Assembly: GCA_032622095.1 (NCBI GenBank)
Contig: CP136061.1
Location: 51,411,762 to 51,475,761, forward strand
Source of the DNA: Siphonodentalium dalli
Lineage: Eukaryota > Mollusca > Scaphopoda > Gadilida > Siphonodentaliidae
Direction of reading: 5' to 3'
DNA length: 64,000 bases
Positions 51,025 to 64,000 of this stretch are shown here, piece by piece. The notes under the pieces are model-generated. The model was not told the DNA's origin and searched no databases. It saw nothing but the letters and a program-made list of their open reading frames with translations. Both the position numbers and the translations under genes were made by a program. Numbering within the stretch: the stretch's first letter is position 1; the number at the start of each line of letters is the position of its first letter.

Positions 51025-54000
51025 CAGATAAAATTCTACTAGTTGTAATATCAACGTTATGTGTTGTATGACCGTATCTATTGTCACAATAACAATATTA
51101 AAAAAAAGTCCCTAGAATCCGAGTTGAGCTTTTTCAGATATCTTATTTATCGGAATGGTTTGAATTCTGAACCATTTCCATCAGACCATATGCGAATGCA
51201 GTCATGTGTAGATCGATTAATGCCAAATTCATAGCACATTGAAATATATAGAAGCAATGCTTTCCCGTGAACCATATAAGTAGAATGTCTGTCCTAAAAT
51301 GGACAAAATAAAATGCTAATTACATTTTTGCGCAAAATATAACAGCTAGTCCCATAAGAATGACAACACGCTCGAATGGCGTGAGGAAGAATGATTGCAC
51401 AGTATAAGAGAAAATTCGATCAGAAATGTACGAATTCTCTCACGAGAGAGCAAGCGAAAGCAATGTCCCATATAACTGATAAACCTCGACGTTTTGGGCG
51501 CAATGAAACAAAACAACAACACAATTTTGTTCTGCACTATTTATCTTGAATCGAGTGATATACGTGTAAAATTTTCTGCTAAATAAAATTTAATAGTGAT
51601 CAATTGATTCTAGAAGCCGAAATATATGTGCTCATAGCACGAATGTGACCGACCATCGTTTATTTTGATATATACACGGCCAAACTTTTCAAAATTACAC
51701 TGCTATAGAGCCGTATGAGATATATTTATAACATAATGGGTGCAATGTGTAGATTATATTATAGTTGTCTCCGTAAATATTAGTCATATTGCCTCCGATC
51801 AAGTATTAAAACACGAATATTTTGCTTTTATTTCAAGAATGCATGGTGATATACTATTTACGCAATTTATCAAAACAGACATGAATACCATATACTATCT
51901 TCTAAATAGACTATACTTGACCAGAATTGCCTATATACTCTGTGACAGAGACTGCCTTTATACATGGAAATAATATTTGGTTATATTCACCAAGTCCAAA
52001 TATACGCGGAAGGTAATACATTTTCTGCAACCGTATTACTGTGTGTATACCTTCTGCATAATGGTACAAATATATGCTGGACAAGCAACCACAAATAGCA
52101 ACATTGAGTCAATGGTGGACACCGAAATAACAACTTTAAACGTTGATCATCTGATATTTTGCACAAGTACATGGATTGTTTTGGTGGAATATTTTCAAAC
52201 AACATGATTCTGAAAACTAATGTTGTACACTGCGTAATGGCATGTTCCAGTTGTCGACTGTAGTAATTTGAACATAATTGTCTACTACGGCACCGGTTTG
52301 GTAGCAGCACGAAAATTAGTCTTATATAAAATGTACGATGTACTGTTTATTTGATCTGGTGGGATGGAGTGCTAATATATTGACGAGATGGGTGTTTCTT
52401 TGCAGTATAATAATAATTGAAACATAGGTGTTTATTATCACAGACAGTGTTGAACATTTCGGAAATGTAACTACTATTTATACCGCAATGATATCCATTT
52501 CAGTTTCTGCGTTACATTCAATAATTAATCATGCCAAATGAAACTACCACACAAACTGCGGCGAAACATTACTTCGTGTGTTGCATGCCCGAAATTATTA
52601 TCTTTGGGCCTGACTGTAAACAGAAAACTTTTAAAGATGTAAAGCATTGGGTTTAACTTGTATTGCAGTGACTGATAACTTATCCAGATTGATCTGTTTT
52701 AATGATCTGTGTACCTTTAATGATATATAACAATAGACTTGTATATTACCAGTACGTATTTTCCCTACAATGTGGTTACACCATATGCCATTTCATAACC
52801 GTGATTGTATTATTCTGACCATGTCACTATATTCGCTCTCGTACTCATTTTTCACATAAACTGGTATAACTGTGTTATTAATATGACCAGATTAGACAAA
52901 TAGAAAAGCAAAATGTGACCAGGTCGTTGGGAACCAGTTTTGGGGGTATGGTTAAGTTTTTATAAGTTTTGATCACTTACGATGTGCATGTTCGCTAAAG
53001 TCTGCATACCAAAAAGGAGTGATGTCTCTACAGTTTCGAAATTAGATAGCTTGCGTCTATGTTTCGAGAGGAACGAGCAACACACAATCGAATATGAGAG
53101 TTTGCCTTTAAAATCGTCATCGATTTGGCTCAGCATGATACTTCATATCCATATCTGAGAAATTCATTCGAAGTTTCCCTTTGGATGTGTGTCTTTGGTT
53201 CGAGAATTGTGTATTGAACAATATTGAGTGCAGTTTGTATATGTTTTGGTTGAAGAATTGTTACAGCATCCAAATATTTCCATGATTGTGCAAAATATTA
53301 AATTTGTTTTTTTTTTATTTGGAAACTCAGAAATCACAACTAGGATTTTAGGGGACTTTTCATGACGCGGCTGCGATGAGTTGGCCTGAATATTATTTTT
53401 AAAAATCAGATTTATTTCCTTACTCTTTAACTTTTATGTTTAAATTCCCAGACTATAAATACCCACACACACTTATATATGCTCAATTATATGTAAACAT
53501 GATGTTGTGTGATTATATTTGTGTAAGACTATCGCATCACAGCTGGTCACCCTTGAGTACGTCAAATATAATTTAGCTTGTAATTCAAGGAACCATTATC
53601 TATCATTAAATTGTCTGAAAGGAGATTGTATTTCCGTTGTAAATTGATTGGTCATCCTGACAATTTGTTCTCTTACTCGTGCATGATAATATTATTCTAA
53701 CTGGGGACAATGATTGATGAAATTATTCAGATTCAGTTTGTCTTTGCGTGTGGCATTCTTAATTAAAGGACATCTGGACGTTGTACTTTGTTTCACAGTT
53801 GGCCAATCAGAATGAATCACGTTAAGGCAATGGATTTATTTCTTGATTGTCCCGTTTTTAGGAGATATTCTATTCCACGCATGCTAGGAGAGAGGTTGTA
53901 ATGATTTTAGCTCCATGACTGCGCGTGTAGATATTTATTTGTGTTGAATACATTTCGTCATGTCTAAGAGTTCTTACTTAGTGAAAAGGAAACCTGGGAG

Positions 54001-54143
54001 TGCCAAATGTCCATAAAGGCCCTGCCCTTAAAAGTTAAAATGTTTGGGTTCCTGTTATTATATACATACATGGATCATAACATAATGATTTTCAAATAAA
54101 TTTCATTGAATCTTGAATCTTTAATGGACTTCCTTTGCTTCAG
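51025..54143. other. No recognisable gene
   Basis: AT-rich; possibly the intron upstream of the lectin exon at 54144. No family-like coding seen. Confidence 0.35.
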
Positions 54144-54363
54144 CTCGATCAGCATCGAACGTCGCCCTCGGGAAGAGTGCCTGGCAGAGCAGTATACATG
54201 CAGGAGGAGCAGCTTCTCGAGCAGTCGATGGCAATCGCAATTACGACTACTTTGCTGGCTCATGTACTCATACAGCCAGTGGTCTCAATCGATGGTGGAT
54301 TGTTGACTTGGGTGCAATCTACGTCATTAAGAATTGGGTTGTCGCTAACAGGAGTCCTAATGG
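54144..54363 (+). pseudogene. F-type lectin (fucolectin) domain exon with one-base frameshift
   Basis: Acceptor TTTGCTTCAG at 54143 and donor GTAAGT at 54364 bound an exon that reads SNVALGKSAWQSS, AASRAVDGN, GSCTHTASGLNRWW and, after one extra T near 54300-54302, IVDLG and VVANRSPN in the next frame. This is the N-terminal half of an F-type (fucose-binding) lectin domain, common in mollusc and fish secreted lectins. The extra base introduces an early stop. Without it the exon would be open throughout, so it is a recent pseudogene or a sequence error. The remaining half of the domain (the RLxGFxI part) was not found nearby. Confidence 0.65.
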
Positions 54364-55849
54364 TAAGTATATATCATTCGCTGAAATATCCGATGGGGAC
54401 GGTGTATGTGGTCCGCTTCCCAAAGTATGACAATTGCGCTTAGCCATGTAATCACACGGGTGATTTGGTTATTTGTTTTTTAATTGTCAATTTGGGTGTC
54501 ATGTACTTCATCAACCATAGGTAATCGTCGAAATGGGATATTTTTGTGGCAAGTAGTAAACGAGAACTATCCAATGGATGTGTATTCGCTTCCAATGTTT
54601 ATGTTTTATGGTTTATGCCATATGGCAAATGGGATGTCATATCTAGTAACTTCAAACTGGGTCGATAGCACCACACCGACCCCTCGGACTAGCAGGAAAA
54701 TACTAGTGACCCCTCAGCTATCAACACGTCAACAAAGGATACAGGATAGTAAAATGGCCGATCATTCGGCCGCCATATATGTAATTTTTTCACGTGATGT
54801 GTGTATAAAATAGGTGTATGCATATACACATCTTACAATACATACATATTCAATCCTGTAATTGTATTTAGTATATGACTATGTGATATCTAGGTGGTGG
54901 TAAACCACTTAATCAAGATTCCAAATTATGAATTTAGATGAGTCGCATAGGGTGAAATGTATGCAAGTTGTATTGTACTTACCAGCACCAGTACATTATT
55001 ACCTTAGGATTTTGGAACATAATACAAGGGGGTAGATTCTATACTTAGTATACATGTAAGCGGGAATTATATCTTACAAGTATTAGAATGCGGGGTGGAG
55101 ATGATTATATATATGTATATCATATAAGAAGCGTTCTTTGTTAATTAATAATACCGTTCGTAATCGTTCAGTTTGCAATGAATGTGGTACCTAAAGGTAT
55201 GGATGACACGAGAAAGAGAATGGTGTCTGTTATAGGCATATTAAAGAAGAGAGGCTAGTTTAATGATAACCCTAGGTCCCAATTTATCGCAGACAAATTC
55301 CTCCTCGTTCCTGTGACATAAATTTTAAAAAGGAAGCTGGATTCTGGAGCGGTTTACTGGATTTTTGAAAATAGTTTTGGAACGTACCCCTAAAAAAGTT
55401 GATTTTATTTAATGCCAATATTAGAATTTAGATAATTTTGGAAATAGACTCCCAATGAGTTGAAAAGATGTCAAAACTAAGCGCATGTCACGTTACGTTT
55501 CGGCTCTTTTCTGCTAGACGTTGTACTTAGTCAGCTCAAGCCCAGATCTTATCTGTGATACTATCTAAAATACCGACAGAACAAGGCTTGCAGATGAGAA
55601 TGATGAATGGACCCGTTCCTAGGAATGCTATTTTATATTCTTATGCCGATGAATAGTTGATGAATAGTTCATAACTCAAAGTCTAATTTAGATTAGTTAA
55701 TGGTTTATCTGTGACATTATAGTATGCCAACCATCAACACTATGTAAGGTAACATAAAGTCGTTATGCATTCGGTACAAGTCTCATACATCTTTTGCGCG
55801 CGTATATACGATTAGACTGCTATAGTTTGTTGAACTCTGAACCCAGTGT
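54364..55849. other. No recognisable gene
   Basis: Possible intron after the lectin exon. No second lectin exon was seen. Confidence 0.35.
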
Positions 55850-56135
55850 CGTAAATGTAAACATTATTCTGTAACAGTTTCTGTAACAGCAACGAATAAA
55901 TGGGAAAACACAGATAATTATACACTATTGTTGTACATATAAACATTATACCGTAACAACTGCAAATGAAAGGGAATCCACAGTTAATTTTATACTGTTA
56001 TAGTCAGAGACCATTGTATGGGAATCCCAAATTAATTTCACAATGTTACAGATAGAAACCATAGGTGTAGATTTGTAAACATTATACTTTAACAGCTAAA
56101 TTGAATGGGAACCCACAAATAAATTTACAAATAAG
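55850..56135. repeat. Degenerate ~70 bp tandem repeats
   Basis: Four diverged units share GTAAACATTAT...GTAACAG and AATGGGAA(A/T)CC(A/C)CA. Non-coding. Confidence 0.5.
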
Positions 56136-56959
56136 GTTTACAGTAAGTTAGAGTAGCATATGATTATGAAAAGGACTCCACAAATATTTCTAACTAGGGA
56201 TTTTTATAAGAATTATGTGTTGAACTTCAGCTTAAATAAAAACGTTTGAGCTATGCGAATAATTGCTGTAATTTGTAAACAGTCCTCATAATAGTGCTTA
56301 CCAATTAAATTATTTCCGATTCCGTAAATCGTTGTCATTTGTAAACAGTCTTCATAATAGAGCTCACCAAGTAAATTATTTCCGATTCCATGATTAATTT
56401 CCGATTCCACGAATGGCGTGTTGAATGTCCGTGTAGATTATTATTTGATGTATAACCGAGAAGCAATATATAGTTCTATAATAACTACATTGATAATGAA
56501 ACAAGGAAACACACAGAGTCATTTTCGATTCTGACCGCTGTATACAAAACAACCAAACGAACTCAACCGTAACGGCTCATGCGAAATAGCGTAGTCGCGT
56601 GCGGAGTCATGACGTCACAACACAGGTGTTTTTAACCTTCTGTACGCTGATCCTAAATTGCATATTTCTCATTTCTAGACAATAACACAACCAGATAAAC
56701 GGGAAATGGCCTTTAATCGAGTATATTAAAGATACCATATTGTAATATAGAGTGATGGTAACCAAGTAACGACATATATCGTAACACGCGGCTATACTAT
56801 CCCCGTAATGTTGTGACAACCTAACCAGTGTGGTGCTAACCAAACACCTAAGATGGCATCATATTACATAGTATGGAGTAGCAATTACTGACCAGATGTA
56901 GAAATCAACCAATAATATATACATGTAAGTAAACGCAACTATACTGTCACTCAAAGCTT

Positions 56960-57165
56960 AGGTAAATATAACTATGCATGGGGGTAAAGGTACAAGGTAT
57001 ATATATATAATAGGTTTTCGTTTGCAAATATGTATTAATAGGTTATCGTTGATAAAATATAACTATGTATGGGGTAAGGGTACAAAGTATATATAGTTAC
57101 TTCGTATATATAGAATAGGTTGTCGTTTGCAAATAGGTATTAATAGGTTATCGTTGATATATTTT
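56960..57165. repeat. Tandem duplication of ~100 bp
   Basis: TATAACTATGCATGGGGGTA (near 56967) and TATAACTATGTATGGGGTAA (near 57058) each lead to TTTGCAAATANGTATTAATA and GGTTATCGTTGAT. Confidence 0.6.
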
Positions 57166-57429
57166 ATTTTAACATGTACAGTGTGCAACCGGCTCTATAT
57201 TTATTGTACAGATACCCAAGCGGGTTATAACCTATACTTATTGAAGCAAAGGTTCGCCATAGTCCGACCCATTGTTGGTCACTCGTGAGCGAAGTGAACC
57301 GTGTACTAATCTGTGCGCGCTCACTCAAACCATAACTATCAAATTATGTTCAAATTTTTAAACTGGTACTCACTAGTAAGGAATAGTTTCGGACTTTTGG
57401 GCTATAGATGTGACACTAACAATTTCATT

Positions 57430-59787
57430 AGTGAACACTATGAACGGTGAAATAACTCTCGATGAACTCCAGGTAAATACAAAATTCGACTTTACCAACA
57501 CAATTGATGGAGATGACTGTGGCACAAGTATCAACCCATACGAGCTTATTAACCATTCTTGTAACTATTACGCACCCTCACAATTTCGGGATAAAATAAC
57601 AAAACCACATAAAAGTACTGCTTGAATGCTAACTGGGAAAACTTCAGAGAATTGTAATCGCACTTTCAGATATTCAGGATAAAATAATCATATAATTTAC
57701 CCGGTTACCAACCATTTGAATATTCAACGCGTCAAGATAGAAGAGGTGGTGTTGGGCTATTCATAAAAAATGGCCTCCCATTCCAGCATAGACCTGACTT
57801 ATCAGTATTTATTCCACACGTAATCTAAACGATATTTGTTGAAATAAACTCCAATCAAAGAAACTCATATATGTCTTAGGGTCAATATACAGACCCAACA
57901 CAGCTACTATGAGGTATATTGATGTTTTCACATCCCATATTGATAGCATAATGGAAAAACTTAATGAATCGGACACGAAAGCTTATTTAATTGGAGATTT
58001 CAATATAGATTTACTGAACTCCGAAAATCATTCAAAAACCAACGAATTTGTAGACAACACATTTGAACGGTGCTATCTCCCTGTGATCACAAAGCCAGCC
58101 CGAGTCACCGATTTCTCAGCTACCCTGATTGATCATATACATACAAAATAAAAACGGACATTCGACTGCGGAATTATATTATCAGATGTTTCTGACCATT
58201 TTGCAACCTTTTACATTGAACATGAATTCACTCGAAAAGAGATTAACACACAGCGACAACCATTAGCACCCGTTAGGGTGATAAATGAAAAAAAACACGA
58301 CCATATTCAAATACATCTTGAACCGTCTATCATTTGACTCGGTTTTTAGTTGCTATCAAAAGAGAACCTTGGATGACCAACGGCTTATTGCAATCTTCCC
58401 TGAATAAAAACAAACTATTTACAAACAAACTTTCTCACCCAACTAAGCAAAATGCAGACAAATACAAAACTTTTTGCAGAATATTCAATCAAGTGAAAAG
58501 AAAGAGTAAAAACGATTACTACAAATCAAAACTTGGCGAAAGCAAGAATAATATGAGGCGAACATGGGCAATCTTAAAAGACGCTCTTAAAGTTTCATCA
58601 TCCCCACATAAACTTCCTCAAAATGTCAAATTCCAAAATCAAACATACTAGGACTCAGCTGAAATTGCACAATAGGTCAACAAACTGCTGATAAGATAGA
58701 AACAGTTCACAACATTCAACCCCTTGACTATATGACAGAAAAAAAAACATTCTTTCTCCCCGAAACATCAACAGCTGAAATTTGTGCTAAAGTTTCTAAT
58801 AAAAGCTGTGTAGATTTTTCGAATATAACTATGAAGTTGATGAAATGCACTATCAACGAAACTGTTTATGCACTTACATACATAATAAACTTATCATTCG
58901 AACAAGCAATAGTGCCCACGAAAATGAAACTTTCTAGAGTTGTTCCCATACACAAAAATAGTACACATGAAAATGTCGAAAACTACAGACCAATTTGTAT
59001 TTTGCCAGCTTTTTCAAAAATCATGGACAAACTTATGCATAAACGTTTAAATTATTTCTTAACAAAATTTGATATAATATATAACTTGACCATTACGGCA
59101 TTAGAGGAATTACAAAAAAAATGGTTCAAAAGTTATCTAGAGGGGAGAAAGCAATATGTTGAAATCGAAAATAATAAATCAAACATGCTTGATATAAAAT
59201 GCGGTGTGCCTCAAGGACTTTTATTAGGACCCGCTCTATTTCTAATTTATGTCAATGATATGCCCAATAGCACATGTTCAAATCTCCTGTCATTTTCAGC
59301 TGATACAACTATCCATACTTCAGGCCATGATCTTCGGCAAATTGAGAAACAAGTTAATTCAGAACTTCTAAAAATTCATCTATGGTGTTGTAGTAATATA
59401 TTATCAATTAACGTATCAAAAAGTAAATACATGTTATTACATCCCATCAATAATGACTTCAAATGGAATAATCTTAAACTAAATTTGAACCAGAAGCCAT
59501 TAACGCGAGTAGGTAATACCAGACCTGAACAATCTCTAAAATTTCTTACAACTGCTAATACCCGACAGGATGGTAGTCTGAAAACATCAACTCCGAGAAC
59601 GACATTTAGTTCTACGTTACCGAAATACACATTCCCTGACATATGGAATGGATTGGATAAATATTATAAGAATATACAATTTCGTAACCGATTTAAAACA
59701 TTATTGACAAAAAATTATCTGTCGCAATACTCGTCTAAAATTAAATGCAATAATACCTTTTGTCGAGATTGTGCAGTAAATGCTTAA
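57430..59787 (+). pseudogene. Non-LTR retrotransposon ORF2 with internal deletions
   Basis: Pieces in order: an endonuclease stretch GGVGLFIKNG (near 57750), IGDFNIDLLNSE (near 57990), a linker (DYYKSKLGESKNNMRR), then the frame 58732-59787 with VVPIHKNSTHENVENYRPI, a jump over motif A (deleted after FDIIYN near 59085), CGVPQGLLLGPALFLIYVND (motif B), LLSFSADTTIH in place of FADD (motif C) and LSINVSKSKYMLL. The C-terminal TFPDIWNGLDKYYKN and LLTKNYLSQY follow another short deletion. Loss of the motif A aspartate and the altered motif C make it inactive. Confidence 0.85.
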
Positions 59788-60312
59788 ATGCACGACATGA
59801 GCCCCAACATTATTAATTCCTAGTAAAAAGCCTGGTATGTTCACCTTTCATCTTCGCTGGATAATATGCAACCTTGTTCTTTATAAACATAACTGATGGA
59901 TATGAACAAAATGTATAGCGATCTTTAAAAAGGGCTCTTATTTTATCATATAGTCTAAAACTATAATACTTCAGCCATACTCACTGCACTCACGGTGGAG
60001 TAATATTGTCCAGTGCTTGGTATAACCAGTATATACAACCAGTACATATCCAAGCATACTATGTACACAATGTAATTAGTTTGGATACGTCATTCATGAA
60101 TATTTTGTTGTGTTTTGTTCTTGATATTGTCATGTATTTGGATGTTACTATACTTCATGTTTACTATTCTAAGTTCCATTTCGAAACAGGGGCGGCAGGA
60201 AGACGGCCTATTTGGCCATGCCGCTCCTGTACAATATAACCATGTTTATTTATGTATATTTCATTGTCAGCATTATGTTTGTAAATATTGTACAAATAAA
60301 CAATCAATCAGA
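59788..60312 (+). repeat. 3' UTR and tail of the preceding retrotransposon
   Basis: Contains CGGCCTATTTGGCCATGCCG (an inverted pair near 60205) and ends GTACAAATAAACAATCAATC, a short CAAT-type tail. It also matches the usual layout of long 3' UTRs in this clade. Confidence 0.55.
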
Positions 60313-63300
60313 CATGGGCGTTTAGCCGATATCTAACTGATAACGGAAATATTAATTTTGTTGCACGAGTTGAATATGAACTCACTCGCGTGTGTGGCCC
60401 TGATGTCACGGCATGGACGATCTAAAGCAAAACACATATTATTAAGAATGCGATAGTTGTTGATACTTATATAATTATTATACTCAATACTCAATAATAT
60501 AATTGTGACGAAGGCCGCGGTGAGCAAACGTGTAATTTAAAACGTATACATACAGGGACACGGCTATAGAGGGACTCCATGTGGGGTGGGGGTTCGAAAT
60601 GCTCCAACTGCGTGCGTGGTATACTTTTAATCTATCCATGCAACTGGGGAATTTCTAACCGGACACCCCATACGGTTTGGAACTTTCCAACAGGTCCCTG
60701 TTTAGTTAAACAATCTGACCGAAAAATAGGAAAATAGGCGAGTTTTGAACACAAAATTTTTTCTCATTAATGACTGGTTGGAAAATTAAACTACGAAACT
60801 ATTTCAAGCTATTTTGGTGTGAATTTTCATTTGATGGTGTATTGAAAAATGTTGGATGTGAAATATCCTAACCCGTTTCACCACGTCCCTGCGTATTTGG
60901 TAGAGATCGGCTCATTGACTGTGTGGTAATAATAACACATATATTATGATTGTTAATTAGCATTGTTCGGATATTGGATGCACAAAATCCATAGACGGAT
61001 TGTGATACTGGAATGACGACAATTTACCTTCTCAAATGGAAAGACATACAGACCATGGTAGGGTTCAATGGGGTCGGCATTCTCTAGGAATGTGACGACA
61101 GCGGTTGAGGTGTCTACCCCATAACTTTGGTCATACAATCTAAAGTTTGTAATTACAGACCTTATACAGCATCAGCTGAAAACGTTAGACCACAATATGT
61201 TAAACATGATCTGACAGTTTCATTTTCGAACCGGTAGACCAGTATTTAGTGTGCAATATGTTGCTATCAGAACAAAAGTAGAATATTTCCCTCCTTTGGG
61301 TCGAAAGTCTGGACTGAAATTACAATCAGTTCGAACAGTTATAACCACACAATCATGTAGGGGTTGTTGACCAGTTTACATCATTTCCGACAGTTGGAAA
61401 TGCAAATGTTGAGGTACCAGTTTGACACTTCCAATAAAGTGTGTGGGGGGGGGGGAGTAAATGTTGAACTTACATTTCAGGCTAGAAATTACATGTAATC
61501 TCAGAGCTTTTCTTTTACGTTGATAAGTCCCCCATGCACATACATGTATATACGATGTTGGGTTTAAAATTGAAAAAAAAAATCAATTCTACCAGTAGCT
61601 GGATACTATCTTATAAAGTGGAACATGTGTACTTAAGTGAATTTGAAACACATCCACTCCTCAGCACAAGGACGGTCCTTTTACGTTTGTCGTTGTTTGT
61701 TCTGTGTCTGAATAACTGTACTATAGGTTAAATGGAAATTGTCATCCAACACAAGTAGACACACGGTAAACATGCACTAGTTAAGACATTTAATTTCACC
61801 TCTTAATGATAAACAATTCCATTGTTAGATGTTTTATTCACACAACAATAAGGTTACAATAAAGCAACAATAATGAATCAAAAATCAAGTGTAATTATTG
61901 TGAGGGAGTTGCATAACCTTCCTATCATTTACATATTGCTTGACTATTGAAGAGTTGTTTCGTATGGCAACACTGCAGTCCGGGAGCAATAGGGGTAAAA
62001 TAAAAATGCTCTGTTAATGTTTTTTCTCTGTGGATTGTGATTCTGGGTGGTATGTACATCAATGTCTAGGTGGTGTGGAGTTCTCACCCTTGAGCATTTC
62101 CTATAATACAAGATGGCGTCCAACATGGCCGTCGTAGTATAGAATATGAGTTCAATCTGTTTTGTTGGAAACTATATCTCTTGAAAGGTACTCAAATGTA
62201 TATACTATTTGGATGCTATTACACTATGCTACTGTTTGTAGGAAAATTTCACTCCATTAGAAAGATGTCTGACAAAAATGTGAAAAATATGATTTTTTTT
62301 CACTCGTATCTCCTATACCCGTTCCTATTGCTTTGGATTGGTTGCAAATTGTGCCTTATTTTCTTACTATTCATATCGGATGATCGTTTGCTCAATACTA
62401 TATATTTTTCTCGTCTCAGCCACTTTTATCCCTAACAAATTTGATCTTATGGTTACTGTGGTTTATTGTGGCAGTCAAAATGGCAGAAAATGTATATACA
62501 ATTATATATAAGCATGCAGTTGGCTAATCTGTATCAGATCCATCAAAACGAAACACTTTAAATAGGACACGATATCAGACAAGATAAACATGGAAAATCA
62601 CATGCACATACGATATGAGATATATATATTATAGATTACCAGGGACCCCGGCTATATTTCGTTTAATCAAGATACAACCTTGAGTAAGTTAGTGCCGTGA
62701 CTTCAACTATGTAGATAATACACACCCAGTGTATGGCGATAATATGCTAGTGCATACGGGCGTGGTTAAGATTAATCCTATGTAAACTGGTCTTGTGGGT
62801 AATGATGAGTAAGTCTCAGACTTATTTCAAAAGCTATACAACATAAAATGCTGTCATGTCCTAGTAGATCAGGGCGATAATTTGATCGCAGCATCATCAA
62901 AGGAAGATAGCTTAGGCTGCTGGTACACTGTAACGGTGTTTTCATGACATTCAATTATCACTCACACATGTTCAGATGACAGCATCGAACCTTACATGAG
63001 TTTAGATATCAGCGCATACCGAGCATTGTCGATCATATGACCATGAAATATGATTTATTCAACTGCCTCTTCACGCATAAAGAACAATATATATTCCGTG
63101 TGCAATACGATTAGAGGAGATTCCACGTATCCTAGTTTCATATTTACCAATTTATATTCCTTGTGAACTGACATAGAACAAGCGCCTGAATACAATGTAT
63201 TTCAGCGACATTTAGCATACATTTGGTTGAATTTAGGCTAGCTCTAGTAATGGAAGTGTGCCAATTTGGACTATTCAGTGAAATGGAAATCACACTATGG

Positions 63301-64000
63301 CGATTACTCCCGATCGCTAGCGGTTGAGAAATGCAAAGTATGCCAAAAACAATTGTTGCTTGTAACCATTATTTGCGGAGAAAACTGTGGTCACGCTGGA
63401 ATAAACTGGAAGATACACAGGGATAGGCTTGAATATCAGTTTCTCTGAATCAGTTGTTCGCCCATGGCACCTCACAAATTGGAGGGAGCTAAATCAATTT
63501 TGGTCACAACACAGGGCATAATACTTATGACACTGGCAACACATGACAAGCTTTCCACTCTGGGAGTATATTGCAATTACTCAACGCAAGTTGTGACGGA
63601 AAACATTTCCGGAGCGAGAATTTGGTTTTAGGAGCGAATGCACTTTTATGACTTACTGTTTTATTCTAAATGTATATGCATTTAACAGCTTTTGTTGCTT
63701 TCATATATGAACCTCTGTCCACGATCTTTGTAAAAAGTACATGGTCCTGACTAAATTATCTCCATACAAACAGTCCACATGACAGTTACTCATTATGTAT
63801 TGCCGCGATCCAGAGGTTTTTCCCGACGGATCCACACACATTATACATGCCTTGTAGTGGTGGCGCTATCGGTCGATAAATGAAGATGCAAAAGATTGCA
63901 CAAACATACACATCTGCTCTCACTTGTGTTACGTTGAGATAAGTGTTTTTGTTACTTTATTTCAGGCTTTCGTCTTAGAAATTTCTCTATAAACGTGTCG
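60313..64000. other. No recognisable gene
   Basis: AT-rich DNA. A G-run lies at 61446-61456. No coding family, RNA gene or long repeat was identified on either strand. Confidence 0.35.

Noticed and set aside
1-64000. tRNA, rRNA or snRNA genes
   Set aside because: No cloverleaf, A/B box or conserved rRNA core was recognised by reading; a covariance scan would be needed to exclude small ones.

Overview
The window is animal nuclear DNA, most likely from a marine lophotrochozoan such as a mollusc. It is AT-rich and intron-bearing, rich in TACATGTA-type words, loaded with decayed CR1/Jockey/L2-like non-LTR retrotransposons and foldback MITEs, and holds exon-like pieces of an F-type lectin and a DUF4806-type protein. 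The taxon is an inference from texture. I saw no rRNA, tRNA gene or CRISPR array.

The centrepiece is a 17.2 kb Maverick/Polinton (adintovirus-like) element at 8727-25961. It has long, internally palindromic terminal inverted repeats starting 5'-AG and a perfect 6-bp target duplication (TATATT at 8721-8726 and 25962-25967). It sits inside one arm of a ~357 bp foldback MITE, which itself split a non-LTR reverse transcriptase gene: three nested insertions. From right to left on the minus strand the element carries protein-primed DNA polymerase B, an unknown protein, an A32-type packaging ATPase, two basic proteins with Gly-Gly sites, an unknown protein, an RVE integrase with chromodomain, a small membrane protein, a penton-like minor capsid protein, a pX-like basic protein, a hexon-like major capsid protein, a zinc-binding protein and an adenain-like protease. 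Most are separated by fewer than 60 bases or overlap, as in a compact viral late block. The copy looks dead or dying: PolB is split by an in-frame TAA and the integrase D-to-E spacing is eight residues short.

The right 4.5 kb (21.3-25.5 kb) is an accessory region of divergent gene pairs. The PolB/zinc-knuckle pair is driven by a ~200+200 bp palindrome that contains mirrored TATA boxes and the first ~32 codons of both genes. Two further pairs share a duplicated ~590 bp bidirectional promoter, but their four products are unrelated in sequence. Each of these four genes ends in a perfect match to the metazoan replication-dependent histone mRNA 3' stem-loop (five copies). On the plus strand this is followed by a purine-rich element like the histone downstream element. 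This cassette design, with identical promoters and histone-type 3' ends around exchangeable cargo (an OTU-like protein with Ser in place of Cys, a putative PP1-docking protein and two unknown small basic proteins), is the strongest candidate for an undescribed system.

The flanks hold remnants of five non-LTR retrotransposons (1.4-2.8, 5.8-7.3, 7.6-8.4 plus 26.0-26.8, 28.3-31.2 and 57.4-60.3 kb), several palindromic MITEs, degenerate satellites, a tandem array of four signal-peptide first exons with splice donors (4.1-4.35 kb), a broken F-type lectin exon (54.1 kb) and a scatter of minus-strand exons of a DUF4806-like gene (42.5-47.0 kb). Long stretches at 31.2-35, 37.5-42.5, 48-54 and 60.3-64 kb show nothing I can call a gene.
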